A stretch of 64,000 bases of DNA from Xanthomonas maliensis (GTDB taxonomy: Bacteria > Pseudomonadota > Gammaproteobacteria > Xanthomonadales > Xanthomonadaceae): positions 62,001 to 126,000 of the forward strand of contig NZ_NSET01000044.1 in NCBI RefSeq assembly GCF_009192945.1, given 5' to 3'. The notes below the pieces were generated by a model. It saw only the letters and a program-made list of their open reading frames with translations. It had not been told where the DNA came from and did no database searches. The position numbers were made by a program, and so were the translations under genes. Positions 53,895 to 63,424 of this stretch are shown one piece after another. The first letter of the stretch is position 1; each line of letters begins with the position of its first letter.

Positions 53895-55997
53895 ATGGGC
53901 CACGCCAAGCCAAGCCACGACATCGCCGCCACCGAGGACTTCGCCAGCGATCCGCTGCGCGACCCGGCGCTGTATCTGAACCGCGAACTGTCCCAGTTGG
54001 ACTTCAACTTCCGCGTGCTGGCGCAGGCACTGGACGAGCAGGTTCCGCTGCTGGAGCGGCTGCGCTTCCTGTGCATCTCCTGCACCAACCTGGACGAATT
54101 CTTCGAGATCCGGGCGGCCACCGTGCGCCATGCGCAGGAATTCGGCCTGCCGCCGGCGCCAGACGGCATGAGCCCCACCGCCATCCTCAACGCCGTCCAC
54201 GACCGCGCCGCCAAACTGGTGGAGCAGCAATACCACGCCTGGAACGAGGTGCTGCGGCCGGCGCTGGAGCAGAACGGGGTCGCGGTACTCAGCCGCACCA
54301 GTTGGACCAGCCGACAGCGGCGCTGGCTGCGCGCCTATTTCCGCAACGAGATCATGCCGGTGCTGTCCCCGCTCGGCCTGGATCCGGCGCATCCATTCCC
54401 GAAGATCCTCAACAAGACCCTCAATATCGTGGTCGTGCTCGACGGCATGGATGCCTTCGGCCGCGCCGGCCACCTGGCGATCGTGCGTGCGCCGCGCTCG
54501 TTGCCGCGCATCATCCAATTGCCGCCCAGCCTGTCGCCGAACGGGACCCAGAGTTTCGTGTTCCTGTCCTCGGTCTTGTCCGAGTTCGCCGACGAGCTGT
54601 TTCCCGGCATGCAGGTCAAGGGTTCCTACCAGTTCCGCGTCACCCGCAATTCCGAGCTGGTGGTCGACGAAGAAGAAGTGGAGAACCTGGCGCTGGCGCT
54701 GCGCGACGAGCTGGTGACGCGCGGCTATCGCCCGGCGGTGCGGCTGGAAATCGCCCAGGACTGCCCCACCCCGATCGTGCGCACGTTGCTGCAGAACTTC
54801 GGCCTGAGCGAGAACGCCGTCTACCGCATCGGCGGGCCGGTCAACCTCAGCCGCGTCAACCAGGTCTACGATCTGGTGCAGCGCCCGGAGCTGAAGTACC
54901 CGCCGTTCAATCCGCGCACGCTGCGCGACAGCGACGGCATCTTCGAGATCGTCAACAAGAACGACGTGTTGCTGCATCACCCCTTCGATGCGTTCACCGC
55001 CGTGCTGGACGTGATCCGCCAGGCCGCAGTCGACCCGAACGTGTTGGCGATCAAGCAAACCTTGTACCGCACCGGCAAGGACTCGTTGATCGTCGATGCG
55101 CTGGTGCAGGCCGCACGCAACGGCAAGGACGTCACCGTGGTGGTGGAGCTGCGCGCGCGCTTCGACGAAGAAGCCAACCTGGGCCTGGCCGACAAGCTGC
55201 AGGAGGCCGGCGTGCAGGTGGTCTATGGGGTGGTCGGCTACAAGACCCACGCCAAGATGCTGCTGATCGTGCGGCGCGAAGGGCGCAAGCTCAAACGCTA
55301 CGTCCATCTGGGCACCGGCAATTACCACAGCGGCACCGCGCGCCTGTACACCGACCTGAGCCTGCTCACCGCCGACCCGGATATCGGCAACGATGTGCAC
55401 CTGCTGTTCCAGCAGTTGTCCGGCCTGGCGCCGCGGATGAAACTGGACCAGTTGCTGCAATCGCCCTTCACCCTGCATGCCGGGGTGCTGCAACGTATCG
55501 AGCGCGAGACCGCATTGGCTCGCAGCGGTCGCCCCGGGCGCATCATCGCCAAGATGAACGCTCTCAACGAACCGCAGGTGGTGCGGGCGCTGTACGTGGC
55601 CTCGCAGGCCGGCGTGCAGATCGATCTGATCATCCGCGGCGCCTGCACCTTGCGTCCGGGCGTGCCCGGCGTGTCGGACAACATTCGCGTGCGCTCCATC
55701 GTCGGGCGCTTCCTGGAACACAGCCGGGTGTACTGGTTCGGCAACAACGGGGCGGCCGAACTGTATTGCGCCAGCGCCGATTGGCTGGAACGCAACCTGT
55801 TGCGCCGGGTCGAGACCTGCTTCCCGATCCGTGACCCGGACCTGGCCAAGCGTGTCTATCGCGAAGCCCTGCAGAATTACCTGGACGACAACGTCAACGC
55901 CTGGGAACTGGATGCCGAAGGCATCTACACCAGACGCTCGCCGGGTCCAGGCGAGCCGGCGCATTCGGCGCAGATGACCCTGCTCGATCGCGTGTAA
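53895..55997 (+). CDS. ppk: Polyphosphate kinase 1
   Basis: This 700-aa enzyme polymerises the gamma phosphate of ATP into polyphosphate. It has the N domain (LYLNRELSQLDFNFRVL), the phosphohistidine H452 in GYKTHAKMLLIVRREG and H609 in FLEHSRVYWFGN. Length matches PPK1. The start MGHAKPSHDIAATED at 53895 is preferred to one 20 codons upstream. It lies 117 bp after phoR and is followed by ppx, the usual polyphosphate pair. Confidence 0.97.
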   Translation: MGHAKPSHDIAATEDFASDPLRDPALYLNRELSQLDFNFRVLAQALDEQVPLLERLRFLCISCTNLDEFFEIRAATVRHAQEFGLPPAPDGMSPTAILNAVHDRAAKLVEQQYHAWNEVLRPALEQNGVAVLSRTSWTSRQRRWLRAYFRNEIMPVLSPLGLDPAHPFPKILNKTLNIVVVLDGMDAFGRAGHLAIVRAPRSLPRIIQLPPSLSPNGTQSFVFLSSVLSEFADELFPGMQVKGSYQFRVTRNSELVVDEEEVENLALALRDELVTRGYRPAVRLEIAQDCPTPIVRTLLQNFGLSENAVYRIGGPVNLSRVNQVYDLVQRPELKYPPFNPRTLRDSDGIFEIVNKNDVLLHHPFDAFTAVLDVIRQAAVDPNVLAIKQTLYRTGKDSLIVDALVQAARNGKDVTVVVELRARFDEEANLGLADKLQEAGVQVVYGVVGYKTHAKMLLIVRREGRKLKRYVHLGTGNYHSGTARLYTDLSLLTADPDIGNDVHLLFQQLSGLAPRMKLDQLLQSPFTLHAGVLQRIERETALARSGRPGRIIAKMNALNEPQVVRALYVASQAGVQIDLIIRGACTLRPGVPGVSDNIRVRSIVGRFLEHSRVYWFGNNGAAELYCASADWLERNLLRRVETCFPIRDPDLAKRVYREALQNYLDDNVNAWELDAEGIYTRRSPGPGEPAHSAQMTLLDRV

Positions 55998-56054
55998 ACG
56001 ACAATGACCGCGGCTCCTCACGGGGCCGTCGGCGCATCGGCTACCATTCGGCCC

Positions 56055-57581
56055 ATGCCCAACGCCTCCCCCACCAATCCGCCCCTGCGCGATGGCGATT
56101 TCCTTGCCGCCATCGACCTGGGATCCAACAGTTTCCACATGGTCATCGCGCGCTACCTGATGGGGCAGCTGCGGGTGGTCGATCGCCTGCGCGAGACCGT
56201 GCGCATGGCCGATGGACTGGATGGCAAGGGCGGCCTATCCAATGAAGCGCGGCAGCGTGCGCTGGAATGCCTGGCACGTTTCGGCCAACGCATCCGCGAC
56301 GTGCCATCGCTGCGCGTGCGCGCGCTGGCGACCAACACGGTGCGCCAGCTGCGCTCGCCGCAGACCTTTCTGATGCCTGCCGAAACCGCGCTTGGGCATG
56401 CCATCGAAGTGGTCAGCGGACGCGAGGAAGCGCGTCTGATCTATCTGGGCGTCGCCCATGCGCAGCCGCCCAAGCCCGATCAGCGCCGGCTGGTCATCGA
56501 CATCGGCGGCGGCTCCACCGAGTTCATCATCGGCCGCGGCTTCCAGACGCTGGAGCGCGAGAGCCTGCAGGCGGGCTGCATCGCCAGCACGCGACGCTTC
56601 TTTCCCGGCGGCAAGCTGTCCAAGAAAAAATGGAAGGACGCGTTGACCGAGATCGGCGCGGAGTTCCAGCAGTTCGCCAACCAATACAAGGCACTGGGCT
56701 GGCACGAGGCGATCGGCTCATCGGGCACGCACAAGGCCATTGGCGAGATCTGCGCGGCAATGAAGCTGACCAAGGGGGCGATCACCGCCACTGCCTTGCC
56801 GGCGTTGCGCGACGAGTTGCTCAAGGCCAAACGGATCGAAGACATCCAGCTACCTGGCCTGGCAGCCGAGCGCCGGCCGATCATCGCCGGCGGCATCCTG
56901 GTGCTGGAAGCCGCCTTCCAGGCGCTGGGACTGGAGAAGCTGATGGTCAGCAAGGCGGCGATGCGCGAAGGCATCCTGTACGACATGCTCGGCCGTGGCG
57001 GCCAGAACGATCCGCGCGACAGCTCGGTGGTCGCGCTGGTGCAGCGCTATGGCATCGACGAGGTGCAGGCCGAGCGCGTGGAGGCCACCGCTTGCCGGTT
57101 GTTCGATCAGGTGTGCGAGGCCTGGCAGCTGGACGCCGACGATGCCCAGGTACTGCGCCGCGCAGCACGCCTGCACGAACTGGGATTGATGATCGCCCAC
57201 AGTCAGTACCACGTGCATGGCAGTTACATCCTCGAGCACTCGGACATCGCCGGCTTTTCCCGCCAGGAGCAACAGGTGCTGGCGGCGCTGGTGCGCACGC
57301 ACCGCCGCAATGTGCCCAAGACCGCCTTCGACGCCCTGCCCGACCGCCTGCTGCTGCCGACCCGGCGCAAGGCCGCGCTCTTGCGGCTGGCGGTGCTGCT
57401 GCACCGCGCGCACGAACCGGATCCGATCCCGACCCTGGAGCTCACCGCCGAAGACAATCGGCTGTCGCTGATCCTGTCGCAAAGCTGGATCGCGTCGCGC
57501 CCGCTGTTGCGCGCCGACCTGATCGGCGAAGTGGAAAGCATGGCCGGGCTGGGTATCCTCTTCAAACCCTTCGTGACCTGA
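56055..57581 (+). CDS. ppx: Exopolyphosphatase / Ppx-GppA family
   Basis: This 508-aa protein has the ASKHA phosphatase start FLAAIDLGSNSFHMVIARYL, VIDIGGGSTEFI and a C-terminal HD-like region with LHELGLMIAHSQYHVHGSYI. It degrades polyphosphate or ppp(G) pentaphosphates. I place the start at the ATG at 56055; another ATG at 56004 would add 17 residues. It follows ppk by 57 bp and is likely co-transcribed. Confidence 0.94.
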   Translation: MPNASPTNPPLRDGDFLAAIDLGSNSFHMVIARYLMGQLRVVDRLRETVRMADGLDGKGGLSNEARQRALECLARFGQRIRDVPSLRVRALATNTVRQLRSPQTFLMPAETALGHAIEVVSGREEARLIYLGVAHAQPPKPDQRRLVIDIGGGSTEFIIGRGFQTLERESLQAGCIASTRRFFPGGKLSKKKWKDALTEIGAEFQQFANQYKALGWHEAIGSSGTHKAIGEICAAMKLTKGAITATALPALRDELLKAKRIEDIQLPGLAAERRPIIAGGILVLEAAFQALGLEKLMVSKAAMREGILYDMLGRGGQNDPRDSSVVALVQRYGIDEVQAERVEATACRLFDQVCEAWQLDADDAQVLRRAARLHELGLMIAHSQYHVHGSYILEHSDIAGFSRQEQQVLAALVRTHRRNVPKTAFDALPDRLLLPTRRKAALLRLAVLLHRAHEPDPIPTLELTAEDNRLSLILSQSWIASRPLLRADLIGEVESMAGLGILFKPFVT

Positions 57582-57870
57582 TCGCCCTGAGCTGAGCGGC
57601 TGACGTGATCGGCTTGACCTGACCGCAGCGTCACCGATTCCACCGCCAGCGCTGCGCCGCCGGCAAAGGCGGCGCCGGCCAATGGCCAATCGCGCGCGTG
57701 CTCTGCGAGTCTCCACAGGTGGTGTGCAGCCGTTGGCCATGCCTGCCGCGCCAGCTGCGCAGCAGGCCACGCAACGCTGGCATGCACCGCACGATGTCAC
57801 CGTGGCGACTTTTCCGCGCAACATCGTTGCCATGGCCTTCCCGGAGACTTTGGCAAACGGGAGAACGGGC

Positions 57871-59007
57871 ATGCGCTACGCGATCGTCACCGAAACCTAC
57901 CCACCCGAAGTCAACGGTGTCGCGTTGACCGTGCACAGCCTGGAAACCGGGCTGCGTTCCCGCGGCCACCAGGTCGACGTGGTGCGCCCACGCCAGAGTA
58001 GCGATGTCGATCCGGCCGACACCTTGCTGGTGCGCGGCGCCTCGTTGCCGCGGTATCCAGGACTGAAGTTCGGCTTGCCCGCGACCCAACGCCTGCTCCG
58101 TCATTGGAAAAGCACGCAACCGGACGCGATCTATGTGGCCACGGAAGGCCCCTTGGGCTGGTCGGCAATGCGCGCCGCCCGCCGGCTGGGCATCCCGGTC
58201 GCCAGCGGTTTCCATACTCGCTTCGACGAGTACCTGCCCGACTATGGCGCGGCCTGGTTGCAAGGCACTGCGGTGCGCTGGATGCGGCGCTTTCATAACC
58301 AGGCGCATGCCACGCTGGTGCCGACCCGCGAATTGCAGCAATTCCTGCGTGGGCGTGGCTTCGAACATGTCCAGCTGTTGTCGCGCGCCGTCGATAGCCA
58401 GCAGTTCGATCCGCTGCGTCGCGATCCCGCCTTGCGTGCCGAGTGGGGCCTGGGCGAGGACGGCTTTGCGGCCATCTACGTCGGCCGCATCGCCAGCGAG
58501 AAGAACCTGCCGTTGGCGATCCAGGCCTTCCGACAGCTGCAGCAGGTGCGCCCGGGCGCGCGCTTCGTCTGGGTCGGCGATGGCCCCGCGCGCGCGAAGA
58601 TCGCCGAAGAGAATCCGGATTTCATCTTCTGCGGCATCCAGCGCGGCGACGCACTGGCCCGCCACTTCGCAAGCGGCGATCTGTTTCTGTTTCCCAGCCG
58701 CAGCGAGACCTTCGGCAACGTGACGCTGGAAGCGATGGCCAGCGGCGTGACCGCGGTTGCCTTCGACTATGGCGCCGCGCGCGAATACCTGCGCGACGGC
58801 CACAGCGGCGCGGCGGTCGCCAGCGATGCCGACTTCATCGCCGCCACCCTGCGGTTGGCACAGGACGATGCGCTGCGCGCCCGCATGGGTGCGGCGGCGG
58901 CGCAGGACATGAAACGTCTGCACCCGGACAACGTGGTGTCGGATTTCGAAGCCTTGCTGCAAGGCATCAGTGCCACCCGGGGGACGTATGTCGTCGACGC
59001 GGCTTGA
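57871..59007 (+). CDS. GT4-family glycosyltransferase (diacylglycerol or mannosyl type)
   Basis: This 378-aa enzyme begins MRYAIVTETYPPEVNGVALT, close to SqdX/MgtA-like and GDP-mannose-dependent family members, with GFHTRFDEYLPDYG, YVGRIASEKNLPLAIQAF and the donor-site FPSRSETFGNVTLEAMASG. The start has GGGAG upstream. Its neighbour PAP2 gene overlaps its end by 20 bp and the phoBR-ppk-ppx genes lie before it, so glycolipid synthesis from diacylglycerol is a plausible role. The sugar and acceptor are not shown by sequence. Confidence 0.82.
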   Translation: MRYAIVTETYPPEVNGVALTVHSLETGLRSRGHQVDVVRPRQSSDVDPADTLLVRGASLPRYPGLKFGLPATQRLLRHWKSTQPDAIYVATEGPLGWSAMRAARRLGIPVASGFHTRFDEYLPDYGAAWLQGTAVRWMRRFHNQAHATLVPTRELQQFLRGRGFEHVQLLSRAVDSQQFDPLRRDPALRAEWGLGEDGFAAIYVGRIASEKNLPLAIQAFRQLQQVRPGARFVWVGDGPARAKIAEENPDFIFCGIQRGDALARHFASGDLFLFPSRSETFGNVTLEAMASGVTAVAFDYGAAREYLRDGHSGAAVASDADFIAATLRLAQDDALRARMGAAAAQDMKRLHPDNVVSDFEALLQGISATRGTYVVDAA

Positions 59008-59530
59008 GGTATTGCGGGGCCATGAAGCGCGCTGGTGCCGGCGCGCCAACCATTGGTGTCGGCGCCACTCGGTCCGGCGCACGTTCGCCATCATCAGCCG
59101 GCTCGGCGATGGGGTGTTCTGGTACAGCCTGATGGGCCTGCTGATCCTGTCCGATGGCCTGGATGGCGTGCGCGCATCGGCGCACATGGCGGTGACCGGC
59201 GTGCTCGCATTGAGCCTGTACAAGGCGCTCAAGCGCTGGACGCGACGACCGCGTCCGTATGCGGCTGACCTGCGCATCCGCGCCTGGGTGGCGCCGCTGG
59301 ACGAGTTCAGTTTCCCCTCCGGGCACACCTTGCACGCGGTGTCCTTCAGCATCGTGGCGCTGGCGCATTACCCCTGGTTGGCGCCGCTGCTGCTGCCGTT
59401 TACGCTCGGGGTGGCGTTGTCGCGGGTGGTGCTGGGTCTGCATTACCCCAGCGACGTCCTCGCGGCCACCGCGATCGGCACCCTGCTGGCCGGTCTGTCG
59501 TTGTGGTGCCTGCCGCTGCTGGGGCTGTGA
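58988..59530 (+). CDS. PAP2-type membrane phosphatase
   Basis: This 180-aa membrane protein has the PAP2 signature K-x6-RP (KALKRWTRRPRP), SFPSGHTLH and SRVVLGLHYPSD with the catalytic histidines. It probably dephosphorylates a lipid or undecaprenyl phosphate. It starts within the last 20 bases of the glycosyltransferase gene after a GGGGGA site, so the two are translationally coupled. Phosphatidate to diacylglycerol is a likely reaction; undecaprenyl-PP is an alternative. Confidence 0.85.
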   Translation: MSSTRLEVLRGHEARWCRRANHWCRRHSVRRTFAIISRLGDGVFWYSLMGLLILSDGLDGVRASAHMAVTGVLALSLYKALKRWTRRPRPYAADLRIRAWVAPLDEFSFPSGHTLHAVSFSIVALAHYPWLAPLLLPFTLGVALSRVVLGLHYPSDVLAATAIGTLLAGLSLWCLPLLGL

Positions 59531-59647
59531 CCACCGCAGGCAGTGTCTGATCCGCAATCGCGGGCGCGTCGCCTGCCTGCCACGGCAAGGCGCTGCGCCA
59601 CCGACGCAGACGCCGGCGGTGCATGCCGGCTCCCGTACAATGCGCCG

Positions 59648-60391
59648 ATGACCACCCTGTTCATTTCCGACCTGCACCTGGACCCGGCCCGACCGGCGAT
59701 CACCACGCTGTTCCTGGACTTCCTGCGCGACCAGGTGCCGGGCAGCGATGCGCTCTATATCCTGGGCGACTTGTTCGAGGCCTGGATTGGCGACGACACC
59801 CCCTCGACCGCAGCCGATGCGGTGGCCGAGGCGCTGCACGCTGTGGCCGCCGGCGGCGTGCCGGTGTTCTTCATGCCAGGCAACCGCGATTTCCTGGTCG
59901 GCGAAACGTATGCGCGCCGCGCCGGCTTCCGCATCCTGCCCGATCCCACCGTCATCGACCTGTACGGCCAGCCCACGCTGCTGATGCACGGCGACCTGTT
60001 GTGCACCGACGACACCGCCTACCAGGCGTTTCGCGCGCAAACCCGCGACCCGGTCTTCCAGGCGCAGTTCCTGGCCCAGCCGCTGGCTGCGCGGGTGGCC
60101 TTCGCCCAGAAGGCGCGTGCCGCCAGCCAGGCGCGCTACGCCGAGCTCCAGCAAGGGGATCAGGCAGCGCTCGAGACCATCACCGACGTGAGCCCGGCCG
60201 AAGTGGAAACCACCTTCGTGCATTACGGGCTGGACCGGATGATCCATGGCCACACCCACCGCCCCGCCATCCATACCCTGCAGGCCGGCGATCGTTCCTG
60301 CACACGCGTGGTGCTGGGCGATTGGTATACCCAGGGCTCGGTGTTGCGGGTCGACGCCGACGGCATGGCGCTGGAGCAACTGCCGGTCTGA
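59648..60391 (+). CDS. lpxH: UDP-2,3-diacylglucosamine hydrolase
   Basis: This 247-aa calcineurin-like enzyme cleaves UDP-2,3-diacylglucosamine to lipid X in lipid A synthesis. Metal motifs are [44 protein letters not shown] and MIHGHTHRP. The start [12 protein letters not shown] at 59648 fits exactly; the frame extends 35 codons further upstream without homology. Length is normal. Confidence 0.96.
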   Translation: MTTLFISDLHLDPARPAITTLFLDFLRDQVPGSDALYILGDLFEAWIGDDTPSTAADAVAEALHAVAAGGVPVFFMPGNRDFLVGETYARRAGFRILPDPTVIDLYGQPTLLMHGDLLCTDDTAYQAFRAQTRDPVFQAQFLAQPLAARVAFAQKARAASQARYAELQQGDQAALETITDVSPAEVETTFVHYGLDRMIHGHTHRPAIHTLQAGDRSCTRVVLGDWYTQGSVLRVDADGMALEQLPV

Positions 60392-60443
60392 GCCGACCGC
60401 GCTTGCGGCTGCGGCTTGTCTCCACCGCCCGCTGCATGCATGG

Positions 60444-60863
60444 CTACTGCAGGCTGCGCGCTCGCTCGGCGTAGTCGACGAAATCGGCGTTGACCACGTC
60501 GTACCACAGCACATGGCCATCGGCCTGGACACGGAAGCGGTCGCGCACCGGGCTGGTCTGCGGATCGCCTGGACAGCCGTCGCCATGGCGCTCGCGCACG
60601 GCGAAATCGAAACTTTGCGACGGCGTTTGCGCGTCGGACTCGGAGACGATGCGGATGCAGTCGTCCGGATAGAGCCGATCGCCGCGCACGCGGGTCTCCA
60701 GCAAGCTCAACGCACGCGCGTCGGCCGAGACCGTGGGCTCGGGCGTGCGTGCGACCTGCGCGGCCGGCTGCTGCGCCGCCGGGTCGGCAGGCGGCGGCTG
60801 CGTGCAGCCGACACTGGCCGCGACCACCAGCCATGCCAGTACCAGAGACAGAAACTTGGACAT
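60444..60863 (-). CDS. Predicted lipoprotein of unknown function
   Basis: This 139-aa protein has a signal peptide with a lipobox-like AASVGC giving C20, then a Pro/Ala-rich linker and a small domain with SLLETRVRGDRLYPDDCIRI and FRVQADGHVLWYDVVNADFV. I do not recognise the family. The lipobox has Ser at -3, which is unusual. It is convergent with lpxH and lies downstream of the secreted protease gene. Confidence 0.7.
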   Translation of the reverse strand: MSKFLSLVLAWLVVAASVGCTQPPPADPAAQQPAAQVARTPEPTVSADARALSLLETRVRGDRLYPDDCIRIVSESDAQTPSQSFDFAVRERHGDGCPGDPQTSPVRDRFRVQADGHVLWYDVVNADFVDYAERARSLQ

Positions 60864-60985
60864 GATGCGCTCCGACGACAGACAGGCCGGCACGCGCCGG
60901 CGATGTGTGCAGTCTGCGCGATCCCGCGCCCGGGGTGGTAATGCGCTGGCCCGGCAGTTGCATGCCGGACCAACGCGGTGCGCGC

Positions 60986-62239
60986 TCAGCGGAAGCCGGC
61001 GATGGTCGCCTTGGTGTTCACCAGCACGCGCTGGTTGTCGGCGGTACTGGCATTGCCCATCGGCACGCCGTTGTAGCTGACGTTGGGATTGGACCAGTAG
61101 TTCAGGCGCGGGCAATTGCTGCTGCAGTTATAGGCCATGATGGTGCGCCAGCTATTGCCGTAGCGGTAGCCGTGACCGTAGGCATAAGGCGTGGTGCTGG
61201 GGTCGGTCGCACTGTCGTGGCGAGCGCTCTGCAGGTGGCCGATCTCGTGCGCAAAGCTGTAATAGCCGGTCGCGCAATCCCAGTAGACCGAGGCGAAGGC
61301 GGTTGCAGCAGTGGAGCCGATCCCCGACGCCAGCCCACAGTAACTGCTGTTGTCCAGCACGATCACGCCGACATCGGCGGTATAGCTATTGCGGCTGGTA
61401 TGGATGCTGTCCATGTAGCCGTCGTTGGTCACCCGGAAGCGCTGCAGGTCGGTGCTGAAATTGCCGGTTTCGGTGTAGTTGGTGGTCTCGTAGCGCGCCA
61501 ATTGCAAGGTGATGCCGACATTGCTGTTGGCATAGCCCTGGTTGGCTTCGGCCACCGCCAGTTGCACCAGCGATTGCATGTCGCCGCCATAGGCGTTCAC
61601 CGCCTTGTTGGTGGCGACCACCAGCACGCGGATGGTCGCCGGGTTACCCGACGAGGCCGCAGCGGCGCTCACCCGACCATCCTCGGGCATGGCGATCTTC
61701 GGCAGCAGGCTGTACTCGGCCGGGTGCTCGGCCGGCAGACGCCGCTCGTCCACCTGCACCAGCACATGGCGGCCGTCCGCCAACGGACGCAAGCGATACA
61801 GTTTGCCGGTATAGCGGATCGTGCCGGTCACGCTGTCGCCACTGCGCACCAGGATCGCCGAATTCAACGGATCCACGCCCGACAGGGTGCGCGCACGGGT
61901 GCCCGCGCGTGGGCCAAGATTGCCGTACCAGATGCTGTTGCCGCCCTCCAAGGCCTCGGTCTTGGCCTGGGTGGCGGTGATGCGCTGGCCATCCAGTTCC
62001 AGTTCGAGCAGCGGCTCGGCGGCAGCGACCGCGCCGGCATCGAGCTGGACGATCTGCACGGTGGCAGTGGATGGCGCGGTCAACAGGCGTTGCAACGACG
62101 GCTCGGCAGCAGTCGTGCTGCTGGCTGTCCGGCTCAACGCCGGGCCGGTCTGATACAGCGGTTTGCCGGCAGCGGCGGCCGAACCGGCCAGGCACATCGC
62201 AACCAGACCGAGCGTGGTGCACATCGACTTGGACTTCAT
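60986..62239 (-). CDS. Secreted zinc metalloprotease, M12/metzincin type
   Basis: This 417-aa exported protein has a signal peptide (about residues 1-24) and a long prodomain before a catalytic domain. The zinc site is H331-E-I-G-H335-L-Q-S-A-R-H341-D, the metzincin pattern HExxHxxGxxH with Ser in place of Gly, and a Met-turn IMAYNCS follows. Cysteine pairs (SSYCGL, WDCATG, NCSSNCPR) suggest disulfides. The start MKSKSMCTTLGL at 62239 has GGAGA upstream. It probably degrades extracellular protein. Confidence 0.85.
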   Translation of the reverse strand: MKSKSMCTTLGLVAMCLAGSAAAAGKPLYQTGPALSRTASSTTAAEPSLQRLLTAPSTATVQIVQLDAGAVAAAEPLLELELDGQRITATQAKTEALEGGNSIWYGNLGPRAGTRARTLSGVDPLNSAILVRSGDSVTGTIRYTGKLYRLRPLADGRHVLVQVDERRLPAEHPAEYSLLPKIAMPEDGRVSAAAASSGNPATIRVLVVATNKAVNAYGGDMQSLVQLAVAEANQGYANSNVGITLQLARYETTNYTETGNFSTDLQRFRVTNDGYMDSIHTSRNSYTADVGVIVLDNSSYCGLASGIGSTAATAFASVYWDCATGYYSFAHEIGHLQSARHDSATDPSTTPYAYGHGYRYGNSWRTIMAYNCSSNCPRLNYWSNPNVSYNGVPMGNASTADNQRVLVNTKATIAGFR

Positions 62240-62617
62240 CGTCTCTCTCCAGACATGAACGCATGGGATGTGGAACACCGGGCCCCTGTCCCCGGGCCAT
62301 CCATAGGGCGCGTGGCGACGGCCGCTGACAAGTCGTCGCAATGGAAAATTACAGTTCTGTGATGTTCACCATCGGATGGATGCGATTCCAGCGCGGCAAT
62401 CGCTGGACCCAGCGCACATTCCATGCAATCACGCTGCGCACGCGCATCCACGCTGCGCACTGGCAAGCCAACGCGGACGTGCCAGGTGTCGGGGAAGCAA
62501 GCGAGTCCAACTGGATGCGCGACACGCGCCAGCGCCGCGCGTCCATGCAGTGAAGCTGGCGACGCGACCCGACCAGGGCCGCAGTTGCGACGACAAACGC
62601 GGCTCTCGGCGCTGGCG
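62240..62617. other. 378 bases without a gene, upstream of the secreted protease
   Basis: No convincing ORF is seen. The stretch holds the protease leader and probably its promoter. A short palindrome GTGATGTTCAC lies at 62359-62369 and an A/T-richer patch (TGTAATTTTCC read leftward) at about 62343-62354, which is low in GC compared with its surroundings and is the best place for a promoter. Confidence 0.4.
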
Positions 62618-63424
62618 TCAGCCGGCCTGTGCGACCAAGCTGGCCAGTTCCTGCTCGTCGAAGCCGGCCAGCAACCGCGCTTCCAGGTTGAACGGCCCGT
62701 GCAGATAGCCGCCCGCGTACTCGGCCAGCAGCGCCTTGAAGCGCGCACGCGGCTCGATGCCGGCCTGGGCGCAGTACCAGCGGTACCAGCGCGAACCCGC
62801 CGCCACGTGCGCGACCTCCTCGCGCAGAATCAGTTCCAGCACCTCGGCGGTGTCGGCATCTCCCTGCGCGCGCAGTTTGACGATCATCGCTGGGGTCACG
62901 TCCAGGCCACGCGCCTCCAACACGCGCGGCACCAGCGCCATCCGCGCCAGGCCGTCGTGCGCGGTCTTCTCGCACATTTCCCACAGTCCATTGTGGGCGG
63001 CGAAGTCACCATAGGCGTGGCCGTAGGCCTGCAGGCGTTCGCGCAGCAACATGAAATGGCGCGACTCGTCGTCGGCCACTTGCACCCAATCGGCGTAAAA
63101 GTCGTCCGGCAGCCCGCGGAAGCGGTAGACCGCATCCCAGGCCAAGTCGATCGCGTTGAGTTCGATATGCGCAATGGCATGGATGAAGGCCGCACGCCCG
63201 TCGGCGCTGCCCAGGCCGCGGCGTGGCAGGTCGCGTGGATGCACCAGCAACGGCCGCGAGGGCCGTCCCGGCATGCCGATTGGCTGCGGCGGCGCAGCGT
63301 GCCTGTCCAACGCCAGTTCGCCGGCACGCCAGGCCGTGGCGTAGCGCTGGGTCAGCGCGACCTTCTGCACCGGATCGGCCGCTTCCAGGCAGCTGCGCGC
63401 CGCCATGAACAGATCCGGGCTCAT
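62618..63424 (-). CDS. DUF455 family ferritin-like protein
   Basis: This 268-aa protein has the ferritin-like diiron pattern: FIHAIAHIELNAIDLAWDAV with E and H ligands, QVADDESRHFMLLRERL, and EVLELILREEVAHVAAGSRW. Similar to MiaE/DUF455 proteins, which lie in the ferritin-like superfamily and may hydroxylate or oxidise a substrate. The start MSPDLFMAARSCLEAA at 63424 overlaps the preceding gene by ATGA. Confidence 0.85.
   Translation of the reverse strand: MSPDLFMAARSCLEAADPVQKVALTQRYATAWRAGELALDRHAAPPQPIGMPGRPSRPLLVHPRDLPRRGLGSADGRAAFIHAIAHIELNAIDLAWDAVYRFRGLPDDFYADWVQVADDESRHFMLLRERLQAYGHAYGDFAAHNGLWEMCEKTAHDGLARMALVPRVLEARGLDVTPAMIVKLRAQGDADTAEVLELILREEVAHVAAGSRWYRWYCAQAGIEPRARFKALLAEYAGGYLHGPFNLEARLLAGFDEQELASLVAQAG

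Noticed and set aside
57794-57811. Possible Pho box before the GT4 gene
   Set aside because: Only the first half (ATGTCAC) fits; the second half (GCGACTT) is too far from the consensus to call.
62359-62369. GTGATGTTCAC palindrome as a Clp/CRP-type site upstream of the secreted protease
   Set aside because: The spacing is 3 bp rather than the 6 bp of TGTGA-N6-TCACA, so it does not match the known site.
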